From positions 1 through 33,354 of the forward strand of contig SLDS01000132.1 in the NCBI GenBank assembly GCA_007125175.1: a stretch of 33,354 nucleotides of DNA, given 5' to 3'. The notes beneath the pieces were generated by a model that was given only the letters and a program-made list of their open reading frames with translations, searched no databases and had not been told where the DNA came from. The position numbers and the translations under genes are program-made. The DNA comes from Flavobacteriales bacterium. Lineage in GTDB: Bacteria; Bacteroidota; Bacteroidia; Flavobacteriales_D; Cryomorphaceae. Of the stretch, positions 1-9,890 are shown piece by piece; within the stretch, counting starts at the first letter, position 1; every line of letters begins with the position of its first letter.

Positions 1-2
1 AT

Positions 3-1001
3 CCCACCCGCGCAGCACTCGAGACCAGCCTCGCCGCTCTGGAAGGGGGCGTATTTGGAGCTTGCTTTGCCAGTGGACTGGCCGCTATTGACACCCTGCT
101 CAAAACCCTCACTCCGGGGGATGAGGTGGTGAGCATCAATGATTTGTATGGCGGCACTTACCGCCTTTTCAATACGGTATTCGCGAAGTACGGCATCGTA
201 TTTCACTACATTTCAATGGCCGATATGGCTGAGTTGGAATCGGTGATAAACTCCAATACAAAGCTCATTTGGCTGGAAACCCCTACCAATCCCACCCTTC
301 AGGTGGTAGATATTAAGGCCATTGCTCAAGTGGCAAAAAAGCACGGAGTAATGCTGGCGGTTGACAATACCTTTGCCACTCCTGTACTCCAGCGACCCCT
401 TGAGCTCGGGGCTGATGTAGTCATGCACTCTGTGACCAAGTACCTCGGTGGCCATAGTGATGTAATCATGGGAGCCTTGGTGTGCAAGGACGATGCCCTC
501 GCTGCTGAAATCTATCGCCTGCAAAACAGTGCTGGAGCAGTCTGTGGGCCAATGGACGCCTTCCTGGTGCTCCGAGGCATCAAGACCCTGGACGTGCGCA
601 TGCAGCGCCACTGCACGAATGGACAGAAAGTGGCGGAATGGTTGCTCGAACAAGAGGTTGTAGACAAGGTCTATTATCCCGGATTGAAAAAGCACCCCAA
701 CCATGAGATCGCCGCCCGGCAAATGGATGGTTTCACCGGCATGGTTTCCTTCACCTTGAAAGAGGACACCACCCAGGCCGCCCACAATCTGGTAAAACGC
801 TGCAAGATTTTTACCCTTGCAGAATCGCTGGGAGGAGTGGAATCCTTGATCGGTCACCCCGCCACAATGACCCACGCTTCTATTCCTGCCGAAGTGCGCC
901 AGAAGTCTGGGGTCGTCGATTCGCTCATACGACTCAGTGTGGGCATCGAGGATGCAGATGATCTTATAGCGGATTTGGATCAAGCCCTAAAGGGCGCCTA
1001 A
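3..1001 (+). CDS. Cystathionine gamma-synthase / PLP-dependent trans-sulfuration enzyme, 5'-truncated by window edge
   Basis: Open frame continues upstream of the listed GTG at 126 ([44 protein letters not shown]...); PLP-Lys motif [37 protein letters not shown] is typical of the Cys/Met metabolism PLP family. Confidence 0.95.
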   Translation, partial: PTRAALETSLAALEGGVFGACFASGLAAIDTLLKTLTPGDEVVSINDLYGGTYRLFNTVFAKYGIVFHYISMADMAELESVINSNTKLIWLETPTNPTLQVVDIKAIAQVAKKHGVMLAVDNTFATPVLQRPLELGADVVMHSVTKYLGGHSDVIMGALVCKDDALAAEIYRLQNSAGAVCGPMDAFLVLRGIKTLDVRMQRHCTNGQKVAEWLLEQEVVDKVYYPGLKKHPNHEIAARQMDGFTGMVSFTLKEDTTQAAHNLVKRCKIFTLAESLGGVESLIGHPATMTHASIPAEVRQKSGVVDSLIRLSVGIEDADDLIADLDQALKGA

Positions 1002-1153
1002 GCCATCACTGAACCGCTTCTTGCTTTCGCAAAAGGAGTGCGGATTTTGGTTTTTGGGAGTCCAAGCTTATTCTTCTGAGAGGCCATTACAATTAGGGGT
1101 TTTGAAACTTAGATTGTATTTTAAAAGTACGCGCTTAAGATGCAGAAGTAGGA

Positions 1154-1189
1154 TTGCAATCGCCCGCTTTTTCGTATCTTCGCAAAATA
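1154..1189 (+). promoter_or_regulatory. Candidate Bacteroidota-type promoter for the first metalloprotease gene
   Basis: TTG at 1154-1156, 18-nt spacer, then TATCTTCG at 1175-1182, close to the TTG-N17-23-TAnnTTTG consensus; ATG follows at 1202. Confidence 0.4.
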
Positions 1190-1201
1190 CCCAATTTCCT
1201 A

Positions 1202-3352
1202 ATGATCACCCGCCTTTTATCACCAGCTGCCTCCATTTTTTTCATTTTTTGCTCCTTCCTGGGTTTTTCTCTTTTTGGGCAAAGCCATTTAGGGGAATCT
1301 CAATTGCGCAAGGCCTTCGTAGATCCCGGTCACATGACCTGCGCCAAAGAGGAGATGACTGAGAAGTTTTTCGACGAGAATCCAGGAACCCGCGAGGCCG
1401 CGATGAAAGCCCGGGCTGAAGCTGCCATACATACGGCCGATTACGAAGCCAAAGGAGGTAGTGGGCAAACCCTCTTCATTCCAGTGGTATTTCACATCAT
1501 CCACTCCAATGGAGATGAAAATATCTCAAATGCACAGATTCATTCGGCCATTGAGGTGCTCAATGAAGATTTCAACGCATCCACACCCAATATTCAAAAT
1601 GTGGTTCCGGCCTTCAGTGGGGTAGTGGGCGATGTAGACGTGCAGTTTAGGCTGGCGCAAAAAGATCCCAATGGCGATTGCACCAACGGAATCATTCGTA
1701 CCATCAGTGCAAGCACCTTCAGCGGAGGAACGAACCTCACCTCGGCCTCTCCCATTTGGCCGCGCAATCGCTATCTGAATGTTTACATATGTGCCAATAT
1801 TGGCGATGGAGTGGCTGGCTTTACCTTCATTCCTGCTGATGTAAATGGCGCCATAGGAGCGGGAGTAGATGCCATCTACATCACGCATCCTTATGTGGGC
1901 CGAATTGGTACAGGCAATCCCACCCGCTCCCATGCTTTGAGCCACGAGGTAGGTCACTGGCTGAATCTTGAGCATACTTGGGGCGTGACCAATCAGCCGG
2001 GAGTGCCCTCAAATTGCAATCAAGACGATGGCGTGAGCGATACACCGAATACCATTGGCTGGACCACATGCAACCTTTCGGGAAACACCTGCAATTCTCT
2101 CGACAATGTTGAGAATTTTATGGACTATGCCTATTGCTACAAAATGTTTACCGCAGGGCAGTCCTCGCGGATGAGGGCGGCATTGGCTTCCTCGCTCGCC
2201 CAACGCAATCAGCTCTCCACACCCTCCAATCTGCAGTTTACCGGTATTACAGAGCCCGCAGAGATTTGTGAAGCCGACTTTACAGTAGTAGGCTCCCCCT
2301 CAATTTGCCCTGGTATGGAATTGGAGTTTCAGGATTTGTCATTCAATGGTGTCACCAATTGGTCCTGGTCGTTTCAAGGGGGAAGTCCCGCCAGCTCCAA
2401 TGAGGCCAATCCCACTGTGACTTACAATCAGCCTGGCAATTACGATGTGAGTCTCTCTGTGAGCAATCCCAATGGCTCCATGCAGGTTACCAAACAAGCC
2501 CTGGTCAGGGTTCTGCCGACAGGGGATTATGAGCTCCCACTTTTGGAGAGCTTTGAAGAAATGACTGAATTTGGAGGAGACAACAATTGGGAAGTTATCA
2601 ACCCTGATGGGGATGAAACCCGCGAATGGGAAATTACCTCCAATGCCGCCTACAGTGGAAGCAATAGTGCCTTTGTCATGGGGCGATTCAACTCCAATGG
2701 CGCGATAGAAGTTCTGGAGACGCCAACCTTTAAGCTCTCAGATGTGAGCGAGAGTGCCGAGTTCACGTTCAAGTATGCACACGCCAGACGCAACAACAAT
2801 TCCGATGATAGGCTCAGGGTTTTTGTATCGCGCAACTGTGGAGAATTTTGGAATTTGCGTGTTACCCTAAACATGGCCGACCTGCCCACAGTGCCCGGAA
2901 ATGTGTCAGGAGCCTTTGTGCCATCTGGACAGGATGACTGGGAGACTGTGAGTATTCCCAATATTATGAGCATTTTTCTCACCGATGAATTTAGGGTGCG
3001 CTTCGAATTTACCAGCTTTGTGGGCAACAATATTTTTATCGATGACATCAACGTCTTTGACCCGCTCACGGTGAGCACCGAGGATCAAGATTTTGCCGAT
3101 GGCGTGAATCTGTATCCGAATCCAAGCGGCAGAGGGCCTGTGAGCCTAGAATATAATCTTTTCGAATCGGGCCGCGTAAGGGCCGAGTTGATCGACCTAT
3201 CGGGTAGAACTTTGGATCTGCTTTTCGACGCCGATCGGGCTGCAGGACGCTATATTAGCCAATACGATGTATCACACCTTGCCCCGGGAGTGTATTTTGT
3301 GCGTTTGAACACAGAAGGCAGCGCAGTTGTTAAAAAGCTAATCGTGCAGTAA
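1202..3352 (+). CDS. Secreted M43-type (pappalysin-like) zinc metalloprotease with PKD domain and T9SS type A sorting domain
   Basis: HEVGHWLNLEHTWG zinc motif; PKD-like NWSWSFQGGSPASSNEANPTVTYNQPGNYDVSLSVSN; C-terminal LYPNPSGRG...PGVYFVRLNTEGSAVVKKLIVQ. Start moved from 1154 to ATG 1202, which gives a signal peptide (MITRLLSPAASIFFIFCSFLGFSLFGQ). Confidence 0.92.
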   Translation: MITRLLSPAASIFFIFCSFLGFSLFGQSHLGESQLRKAFVDPGHMTCAKEEMTEKFFDENPGTREAAMKARAEAAIHTADYEAKGGSGQTLFIPVVFHIIHSNGDENISNAQIHSAIEVLNEDFNASTPNIQNVVPAFSGVVGDVDVQFRLAQKDPNGDCTNGIIRTISASTFSGGTNLTSASPIWPRNRYLNVYICANIGDGVAGFTFIPADVNGAIGAGVDAIYITHPYVGRIGTGNPTRSHALSHEVGHWLNLEHTWGVTNQPGVPSNCNQDDGVSDTPNTIGWTTCNLSGNTCNSLDNVENFMDYAYCYKMFTAGQSSRMRAALASSLAQRNQLSTPSNLQFTGITEPAEICEADFTVVGSPSICPGMELEFQDLSFNGVTNWSWSFQGGSPASSNEANPTVTYNQPGNYDVSLSVSNPNGSMQVTKQALVRVLPTGDYELPLLESFEEMTEFGGDNNWEVINPDGDETREWEITSNAAYSGSNSAFVMGRFNSNGAIEVLETPTFKLSDVSESAEFTFKYAHARRNNNSDDRLRVFVSRNCGEFWNLRVTLNMADLPTVPGNVSGAFVPSGQDDWETVSIPNIMSIFLTDEFRVRFEFTSFVGNNIFIDDINVFDPLTVSTEDQDFADGVNLYPNPSGRGPVSLEYNLFESGRVRAELIDLSGRTLDLLFDADRAAGRYISQYDVSHLAPGVYFVRLNTEGSAVVKKLIVQ

Positions 3353-3386
3353 TAGTCCTTTTTGTAAGCCTTGTGTTGATTTAACC

Positions 3387-5525
3387 ATGAAAAAGATGAA
3401 AAAAAGCCTGTTTTCCTGGCTCCTCTTGTCCGTGCTTAGCCTTGCAGTCCAAGTCCAGGCATTTGCTCAAAATTTAGATTTCGAGCATGCTTGTACAACA
3501 GATGAGGTTCAAAAGGCCCTTTTTGCTGAAAGGCCTGACATAGCCGAAGAGGCACGGGAATACAATCGGCAGCTTGAGGAGGCTGTTCGCAATTTTAATC
3601 CTGCCGACTACGCACATAGAGATGGTGAGCCCTTCATCGTATCAGTGGTATTTCATGTAATTCACAACAATGGCCCTGAAAACATTTCCAATGCGCAGAT
3701 AGAAGATTGCATCCGTGTGATGAATGAGGATTTTTCCGCAAGCAACGCGGGAGCTGCCCTCGTAAATTCTGCCTTCGCCGACATTGTGGCCGATGTGGGG
3801 ATTGAGTTCCGATTGGCGCGCCTCGATCCCGAAGGCAACTGCACGAATGGAATCGTGCGAACAGTAAGTCCACTCACCAGCCAAGGTGGAGAGAATCTCA
3901 AGCAAATTTCGCCTATTTGGGATCGATCGAAGTATCTGAATGTGTGGGTGTGTGCGACCATCGCGTCAGGAGCCGCCGGCTACGCATATTATCCGGGCTC
4001 AGTGGCAGGCAACTTTGGCCTCACCAATGATGGTATTGTAGTGCGATCCAACTATGTAGGAAGCATAGGCACCTCCACCCTGAATCGATCTCATGTGCTC
4101 ACACACGAAGTAGGCCACTGGATCAATTTGGCGCATCTCTGGGGCAGTACCAATCAGCCCGGTGTTGAAGACAATTGCAATACAGATGATGGTGTGGAGG
4201 ATACCCCGAATACCATTGGATGGACTTCATGCAGTATCAATGGGCAATCTTGTGGAAGCCTTGATAATGTGGAAAATTTCATGGAATATGCTTATTGCAT
4301 GCGCATGTTTACGGAAGGCCAAAAACAAAGGCTACTGGCCAGCCTGACTTCCGGCATAGCCCAACGCTCCAATCTCTGGCAGGAACAAACCCTCATAGAT
4401 ACCGGGGTGCTTTTGGATTCAGAGCCTTGCAAAGCCGTGTTTGTTGCCGACCGCACAGATATCTGCGTGGGGGAGTCTGTTCAGTTCGTGGACGAATCTT
4501 ACAACAATATTGAAGAGCGTACATGGATATTTCAAGGAGGAAGTCCTGCCTTGTCTTTTGAAGCAAATCCCAGCGTAAGCTTTTCCCAGCCTGGAGCATA
4601 CACGGTGAGCCTCGCCGTATCGGGGGCCAATGCCACACTCACCAATGTGCAAACGAATTTCATACAGGTCTTGTCCGAAAGCGAAATGCCCGTGCCGTAT
4701 ACGGAGGATTTCGAAAGTTTTGAGGCTGGGCCTCTTCCTGTTCTATCTCACTGGTTTGTAAATCCTATGATGCAAGGGCCCGGTTGGAGGATTGCGGATT
4801 TCGCGGGTTACAGCGGAAGTAAGTCCATGTATATCGCTGCAAATGAGAGCCCGCAGAACTCAAGACATCAAATACGCAGTAGAACCTTTGAGGCCAGCCA
4901 TATCGAAGGCCCGGCTGTGCTCACCTTCAAATATGCTCATGCCCGCAGGGTAGCACCACACAGCGACATATTGCGAATCTATGTGAAGCGCAGCTGTAGC
5001 AATATGTGGAATCTGAGACAGACCATTTCAGGCAGCAGTTTGCCCACTGTGAGTGCGGCGTGGAACGCGGAGTTCATTCCGGAATCCCAAGAAGATTGGC
5101 GAGAGGTCGTGGTTGACAATATCCCAGAACTCTTGCTCACCGATGAGTTTAGGGTAATGTTTGAATTTGTGAGTGCCGGAGGCAACAATATTTACATCGA
5201 CGATATCAATCTACACGCTGCCGAAGTACTTTCGACTGAGCCCGATGATAAGACTTCAGTTTTCGACTTCAAAGCCTACCCCAACCCGGCCAGGAATCAG
5301 CTCTTTGTGGATTGGAGCTCACAGAGCAATGAGGGCATGGTGGAAATCGCCATTTACGATCTTTCAGGCCGCAAAGTAGATCAAGTGTATTCCGGCTACA
5401 GTGGGAGCGGTGATCAGCGGGTGAATCGGGACATTTCCAGTCTGGCAGCCGGAGTGTACATTGTGGAGTGGCGTGGAGAGCAATCCGGCAGGATGACCCA
5501 GACGCTTGTCATTGCCGCACCCTGA
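3387..5525 (+). CDS. Second M43-type metalloprotease with PKD domain and T9SS sorting domain (tandem paralog)
   Basis: HEVGHWINLAHLWG; EERTWIFQGGSPALSFEANPSVSFSQPGAYTVSLAVS; C-terminal AYPNPARNQLFVDW...AAGVYIVEWRGEQSGRMTQTLVIAAP; same domain order as the preceding ORF. Confidence 0.92.
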   Translation: MKKMKKSLFSWLLLSVLSLAVQVQAFAQNLDFEHACTTDEVQKALFAERPDIAEEAREYNRQLEEAVRNFNPADYAHRDGEPFIVSVVFHVIHNNGPENISNAQIEDCIRVMNEDFSASNAGAALVNSAFADIVADVGIEFRLARLDPEGNCTNGIVRTVSPLTSQGGENLKQISPIWDRSKYLNVWVCATIASGAAGYAYYPGSVAGNFGLTNDGIVVRSNYVGSIGTSTLNRSHVLTHEVGHWINLAHLWGSTNQPGVEDNCNTDDGVEDTPNTIGWTSCSINGQSCGSLDNVENFMEYAYCMRMFTEGQKQRLLASLTSGIAQRSNLWQEQTLIDTGVLLDSEPCKAVFVADRTDICVGESVQFVDESYNNIEERTWIFQGGSPALSFEANPSVSFSQPGAYTVSLAVSGANATLTNVQTNFIQVLSESEMPVPYTEDFESFEAGPLPVLSHWFVNPMMQGPGWRIADFAGYSGSKSMYIAANESPQNSRHQIRSRTFEASHIEGPAVLTFKYAHARRVAPHSDILRIYVKRSCSNMWNLRQTISGSSLPTVSAAWNAEFIPESQEDWREVVVDNIPELLLTDEFRVMFEFVSAGGNNIYIDDINLHAAEVLSTEPDDKTSVFDFKAYPNPARNQLFVDWSSQSNEGMVEIAIYDLSGRKVDQVYSGYSGSGDQRVNRDISSLAAGVYIVEWRGEQSGRMTQTLVIAAP

Positions 5526-5592
5526 TAAGCTGGAGAGCGATTTTTGTTTTGACATGTAATTGAGTCTCTCGGCTACAGCTCTTTGGTACTCC

Positions 5593-6759
5593 TCAACGCA
5601 GCATCAAATTTGGATTGGAAAGCAAGGATTGTACAGGGTCGCTTACGATATTTCCCAGGGTGTCGGGGCTGAATCTCTCCTTAAAGCGCTCTTCTATTTC
5701 CGTTTGTAAGCGCCTTCCATAGGTGCTTTCATCGGTGTTCACATCTATGGCGCGTATCGCAGCCCTAACCAAATCGGCACAAGGAGTGATCATGGCTTCG
5801 AGCATTTTTGTTCCCACATACTGATTGATTCTCTCTTTTACGGAGGGGTCAAAAATGCCATCCCGCGCAGCCTCCGGCACGAGGGATCCAAAGCTATCTA
5901 CGATCAGCCCTGAGATATTGTCTGCAAAGGCATCGCGAAAACTCGATCCAATGATGGGCACTAGCCGCAAGGATTGAACCAGTTCAGGATCCACGCTCCC
6001 TCTCAGCTGATTGTTTCTGAGCTGGGTATAATACTCCCTTACGATGTTTTCTACGGTATCTTTTGCAAGAGAGAAGAGAAAGGCCGCCGCCTTTTGCGCC
6101 ACCTTGTTTTTCACCAGTTGAATAACCGTTCGCTGACCCGCCTCGCTGAAGAGCCGGGTCAGTATGCGGCGTCCAAACCTCCGCATCAAAGGCAGCAATA
6201 TTCGGGTAGCTCCTTGGCGCACAGCCCCTCCAATGGGGAGGCTGATGATATTGAGCATGGCAATGGCCGCAGGGCGTATGGCTCTGGTATTGTGCACAAT
6301 GCTCCTGTCTGAAATCATTTGATTCAATCGCTCCTGCGAAAGGGTTTCCGTCTCCCTGCCACCAATGAAGTGGAGCTCCAGCATCTCCTCATCCGAGAGA
6401 ATCATGTAGGGCTTTAAGACCACTTCAAAGCGACCTGTCCGCCCATTGATTTCGACAATTTCGCGGGTGATGTTGATGGTGGACAAATCCAAGAGCCAGA
6501 GGATGAAAGTTCCCCATGTATTCTCAGAATCCAGTTGGGTGGCAAATTCGTGAAAGCGACGTCGGGCATCGTTGCGTGACCACTCGCTTGTGAAGATAAA
6601 ATCCCCAACCCTATAATAGGCTTCACGACGATCTTGAGGATATAGTAGGCGGTCGGGATTTGTAATCATCACATCCTGCCAGGTTCTGAAGATGATTCCC
6701 TGCGGGCGGTAGTCGTATTCGTAGAGCCTATTGCCCTCCATTTCTAGTCTTCGCGACAT
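5593..6759 (-). CDS. Uncharacterised 388-aa protein at the distal end of the T6SS minus-strand block
   Basis: Long ORF directly downstream of tssK on the same strand; no family recognised; helical, mixed hydrophobic/basic central region. Confidence 0.75.
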   Translation of the reverse strand: MSRRLEMEGNRLYEYDYRPQGIIFRTWQDVMITNPDRLLYPQDRREAYYRVGDFIFTSEWSRNDARRRFHEFATQLDSENTWGTFILWLLDLSTINITREIVEINGRTGRFEVVLKPYMILSDEEMLELHFIGGRETETLSQERLNQMISDRSIVHNTRAIRPAAIAMLNIISLPIGGAVRQGATRILLPLMRRFGRRILTRLFSEAGQRTVIQLVKNKVAQKAAAFLFSLAKDTVENIVREYYTQLRNNQLRGSVDPELVQSLRLVPIIGSSFRDAFADNISGLIVDSFGSLVPEAARDGIFDPSVKERINQYVGTKMLEAMITPCADLVRAAIRAIDVNTDESTYGRRLQTEIEERFKERFSPDTLGNIVSDPVQSLLSNPNLMLR

Positions 6760-6859
6760 AGCTTGTGCATTTGCGGCGCGTGGGCTATTCCTTGTTCTCT
6801 AAATTCCCCTTTCGGGAAAAAGGAAGCCACGCACTCATTATGGCTTTGGTATGCGATTG

Positions 6860-8008
6860 TCAGAAATCCCATCGCTTCTTCGGCTTTGGAGTTTCTTCGT
6901 CTCTGGTCACTTCGCCCACAAATATTCCTGTCTTCTTTTTCTTACCGATGTAATCCAGATGGCTCAGTTCAGTCATCAATTTTCCGTTGACCTTGCAAAA
7001 TTCTAAGATCGCTTCCAGGCTTTTGCGGATATTGTAATGCGAATATTGGGCATTGTGCACGGCGGCATTTACGCCCATGTACTCGGCTGGGCCAAGCTCG
7101 ATTACATCCTGAAAGTAGTTGAGCAGTTCTTCTTTGCTATCGCTTCTCAGCATTTCAATACTGTTCTTCATTCCTCGAGCCAATTGCTTGGCATTAAGCA
7201 AGAAGTGGGCGGGGTGCAGCCTTTCCCCAAACATTTCCAAAAAGTCGAAATGATGCTGAATGGAGGCGATCACCTCACGCACATAAGTATTCACGCTTTC
7301 GGCCAGAGGAGTCAATGTATCCTTCCGCGCGATGTTGCGCACCACGGCAAAGGCATTGTTTTCTAACTCTTGCAGAAATTGTATGTACTTGAAAGCAAAT
7401 TCTTTGAGTGCATCATGTCCCGACATTGCCAGGCTGGGCGGGATGTATGATTCATCATGGCTCATTACCCCATTTTGCACGGACATCCTTGCTACGATCA
7501 CGCAGTGGTGGTAAAGTTTGGGATCGGCATCGCCAGGCATGAGCTCCAATTGAAGGCGTGGGGAAGTGTAGGGCAGGCGGGGTGGAGACTCATTGGAGTC
7601 GGGTAGGCCAAAGGGCTCCATCTCGCCGCTCATGTAGCGCAGGGCTACAAAGAGAGATGAACTGTTTACCAAGCCCGCTTTTTCCAGCTCCAGTCGACCC
7701 TTGAGCACATTTTTGCCCTCATGGGCGCTACCTGTGAGTAGCTCCACGCGATTGCCCGATGGTGTGATCGCCCGGCACTGACGAAGCTCAAGGCTCAGTG
7801 CATTTTCACCCTCCAAGCGGAGCATGTAGTCCAGTGGCTTCTTACCTTCATGACCGGCTGGTAGAATGCCAAAGCCATCCTTGGGAGCCTGTGTGGCAAT
7901 GCTGTCCCTGGACTTCTCCTCAACGATGTTTTGCAGTTCGTGAAGGTGCTTTTGGGATATTTTCATCCCATCCGACCAATTGATGTATTTATTGCTGAGT
8001 GGGTCCAT
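6860..8008 (-). CDS. tssK: T6SS baseplate protein TssK (subtype iii)
   Basis: N-terminal INWSDGMKISQKHLHELQ resembles the TssK W-x-G-M-x-x-x-x-x-H signature; size; position next to tssN and tssG. Confidence 0.85.
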   Translation of the reverse strand: MDPLSNKYINWSDGMKISQKHLHELQNIVEEKSRDSIATQAPKDGFGILPAGHEGKKPLDYMLRLEGENALSLELRQCRAITPSGNRVELLTGSAHEGKNVLKGRLELEKAGLVNSSSLFVALRYMSGEMEPFGLPDSNESPPRLPYTSPRLQLELMPGDADPKLYHHCVIVARMSVQNGVMSHDESYIPPSLAMSGHDALKEFAFKYIQFLQELENNAFAVVRNIARKDTLTPLAESVNTYVREVIASIQHHFDFLEMFGERLHPAHFLLNAKQLARGMKNSIEMLRSDSKEELLNYFQDVIELGPAEYMGVNAAVHNAQYSHYNIRKSLEAILEFCKVNGKLMTELSHLDYIGKKKKTGIFVGEVTRDEETPKPKKRWDF

Positions 8009-8931
8009 TATTCTTCAGGTTTTATGACCCGCTCAAAAAACAGGTCCTGGTCTTTTTCAATGCGGTTTTCCTCTATGCTGAGGTTCGTGTCCAGCAAGCG
8101 CTTACGCTTAAAGATGGCTTTGAAACCTTTGTTGTTGGTCTTGAACATCCAACCCTCAACCCCCTCCTTGAAGGTGAGTTGCCTGATGGGGCGGTCGGGG
8201 CTTCGGTTTTCATTGTAATCCCGCATAAAGAGGTAGATCAGCTCGCCGAGTACGGCCTCCTTGGGGAGCTTCACTTTGACAGTAGTCACAGAGCGTTCTT
8301 GCTCATCCCTTTTGAAGTGCAGATTGGCAAAGACGATGCGTTCGGGGTTCCATGAAGGTTGTTTTTCGACATAGTTTTCAGGATACATCCACAGTTCGTA
8401 AGCCTTTGGAGCAATGAAGGTAGCACGATCGAAGGCCTCTTCCACAAAAATTGGCAGAATGAGGGGCAGCGGTGCAGAGGCCAGGAGGAAGCTCATGCCT
8501 ATAGAAAGTTCAGCCAATGGAGTGAGCAGGGAAATGCAGAGGTACAGAATGAGCATTCCCAGATAGACCGCCACAAAGGTTCCCAGAGCGAGCCAAAACC
8601 TGGAAGAAAAGGGCACACCCTCATACCAATCGATCTTTTTTGCAGCGCGCTTGTGGCTCCATATTCCCAGAAGCAAGCCAATCACCCCCAGTGAAGCATA
8701 GCTAATCTTAGCCAGGGGTAGTCCCGGATGTGAAAAGAAGGGGACGAACACGCTGCAACCCAGCAAAAGCCCCATGGCGAGAAAAATGAGCAGGTGTTTG
8801 CGCACATTTTTGTCAAAGCTGGCCGTCTTTTTTTCGGCACCCTTTACGCGCGCAAATTTCGACTTCACATTTTTCTGCACGGCCTTGGCTTGTGCGAGAT
8901 TGCTCTTGGCCTGCATGCTGGGGTCACTCAT
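8008..8931 (-). CDS. tssN: T6SS subtype iii membrane protein TssN
   Basis: Several predicted TM segments after a soluble N-terminus (HLLIFLAMGLLLGCSVFVPFF, ISYASLGVIGLLLGIW, FWLALGTFVAVYLGMLILYLCISLL); 1-nt overlap with tssK; typical T6SSiii position. Confidence 0.75.
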   Translation of the reverse strand: MSDPSMQAKSNLAQAKAVQKNVKSKFARVKGAEKKTASFDKNVRKHLLIFLAMGLLLGCSVFVPFFSHPGLPLAKISYASLGVIGLLLGIWSHKRAAKKIDWYEGVPFSSRFWLALGTFVAVYLGMLILYLCISLLTPLAELSIGMSFLLASAPLPLILPIFVEEAFDRATFIAPKAYELWMYPENYVEKQPSWNPERIVFANLHFKRDEQERSVTTVKVKLPKEAVLGELIYLFMRDYNENRSPDRPIRQLTFKEGVEGWMFKTNNKGFKAIFKRKRLLDTNLSIEENRIEKDQDLFFERVIKPEE

Positions 8932-9890
8932 CTCGAATGGCTTAATATACTTGAAACTCCTAAAATACTACATAGCCCATCATCCTCAAACAATGTAAAG
9001 GAAAAATCGGCTTTGGGTACAATTTCTATATGGCTGTCCATATCCGCCGGCACCAATTGGTCTATCAGGTAGTGCATCTGTTTCAGCCGCCTGCCTTGTG
9101 GGGCAAATTCATTGGCCACGCGCATGTCAACCGGCCCAATGGCAAAAGTGATGCAGTAGCGTTCGTCAAGGAAGCTCTGCCCGAGTACTCCTTCAATTCC
9201 GACCTGACTGTTGCCAAGCACGAGTATACTGTCTCGGCCCGGGCGGGTAAACACACGCAGCTCTTTGATCACCTTTACCGGAAGCTTCATGATGAGTGAG
9301 ATGGCCTCCTCTATCCAAGCTAGCCGTGAAGCTATCTCTCTGGCCAGTGGGATCATCCGGGTAATCATTTGTGCTTGCACATCGTCGAATAGGGAGGGGA
9401 TGTTCCAAAAGCGCCGAAGGTGGCCTTTTCCTGAAGCACTTCGGCTGCTCATGCCCATGCTTAGCTCAAAAGCCAGAACATGGGCCTTGATCTTGGTCAA
9501 TTGATCGTCTAGGGGCCAAAAAAACTTGCGGGCGCTGAAGGCAATGTGCTCCTGATACTCATGTTCGGCTTTGAGGTCTTCGATGGACTTGAAGTGCTTG
9601 CTCGATTTCGAACGGTGAAAGAGAAACTCGGGAAACTGATCATAAAGTCCCCGCCGGTGCAGCTCAATGAGGGTGCTCTTGTTCTTGAACTTGTGATGTC
9701 CCGGCAGATGGATTCCAGCAATATCCTTACGAAAAGCCCGTCGAAAGCCACCATTGAGGTAAAAAAGCAGGCCATTCTCCCTGCCTGCAGCACTTATGAT
9801 GTAAAAGAGTACCTCGGCCCTGATGTCCTCACCAAGTCCAATAAATTGCTCGCTCCATGTGCTCGAATTATTCACTTTGCTCGCACACAT
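8928..9890 (-). CDS. tssG: T6SS baseplate protein TssG (subtype iii)
   Basis: LHRRGLYDQFPEFLFHRS resembles the TssG N-terminal motif; directly follows tssF; 4-nt overlap with tssN. Confidence 0.75.
   Translation of the reverse strand: MCASKVNNSSTWSEQFIGLGEDIRAEVLFYIISAAGRENGLLFYLNGGFRRAFRKDIAGIHLPGHHKFKNKSTLIELHRRGLYDQFPEFLFHRSKSSKHFKSIEDLKAEHEYQEHIAFSARKFFWPLDDQLTKIKAHVLAFELSMGMSSRSASGKGHLRRFWNIPSLFDDVQAQMITRMIPLAREIASRLAWIEEAISLIMKLPVKVIKELRVFTRPGRDSILVLGNSQVGIEGVLGQSFLDERYCITFAIGPVDMRVANEFAPQGRRLKQMHYLIDQLVPADMDSHIEIVPKADFSFTLFEDDGLCSILGVSSILSHSR

Noticed and set aside
213-983. 256-aa minus-strand ORF opposite the cystathionine gamma-synthase gene
   Set aside because: Antisense shadow frame of a clearly conserved enzyme; no recognisable protein features.
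5526-5592. Bidirectional terminator between convergent genes
   Set aside because: Convergent layout would favour one, but no convincing stem-loop with flanking T-runs was visible.
6804-6818. TTCCC-CTTTC-GGGAA hairpin between tssK and the 388-aa ORF as a terminator
   Set aside because: Five-bp stem and no T-run downstream on the minus strand; too weak to call.
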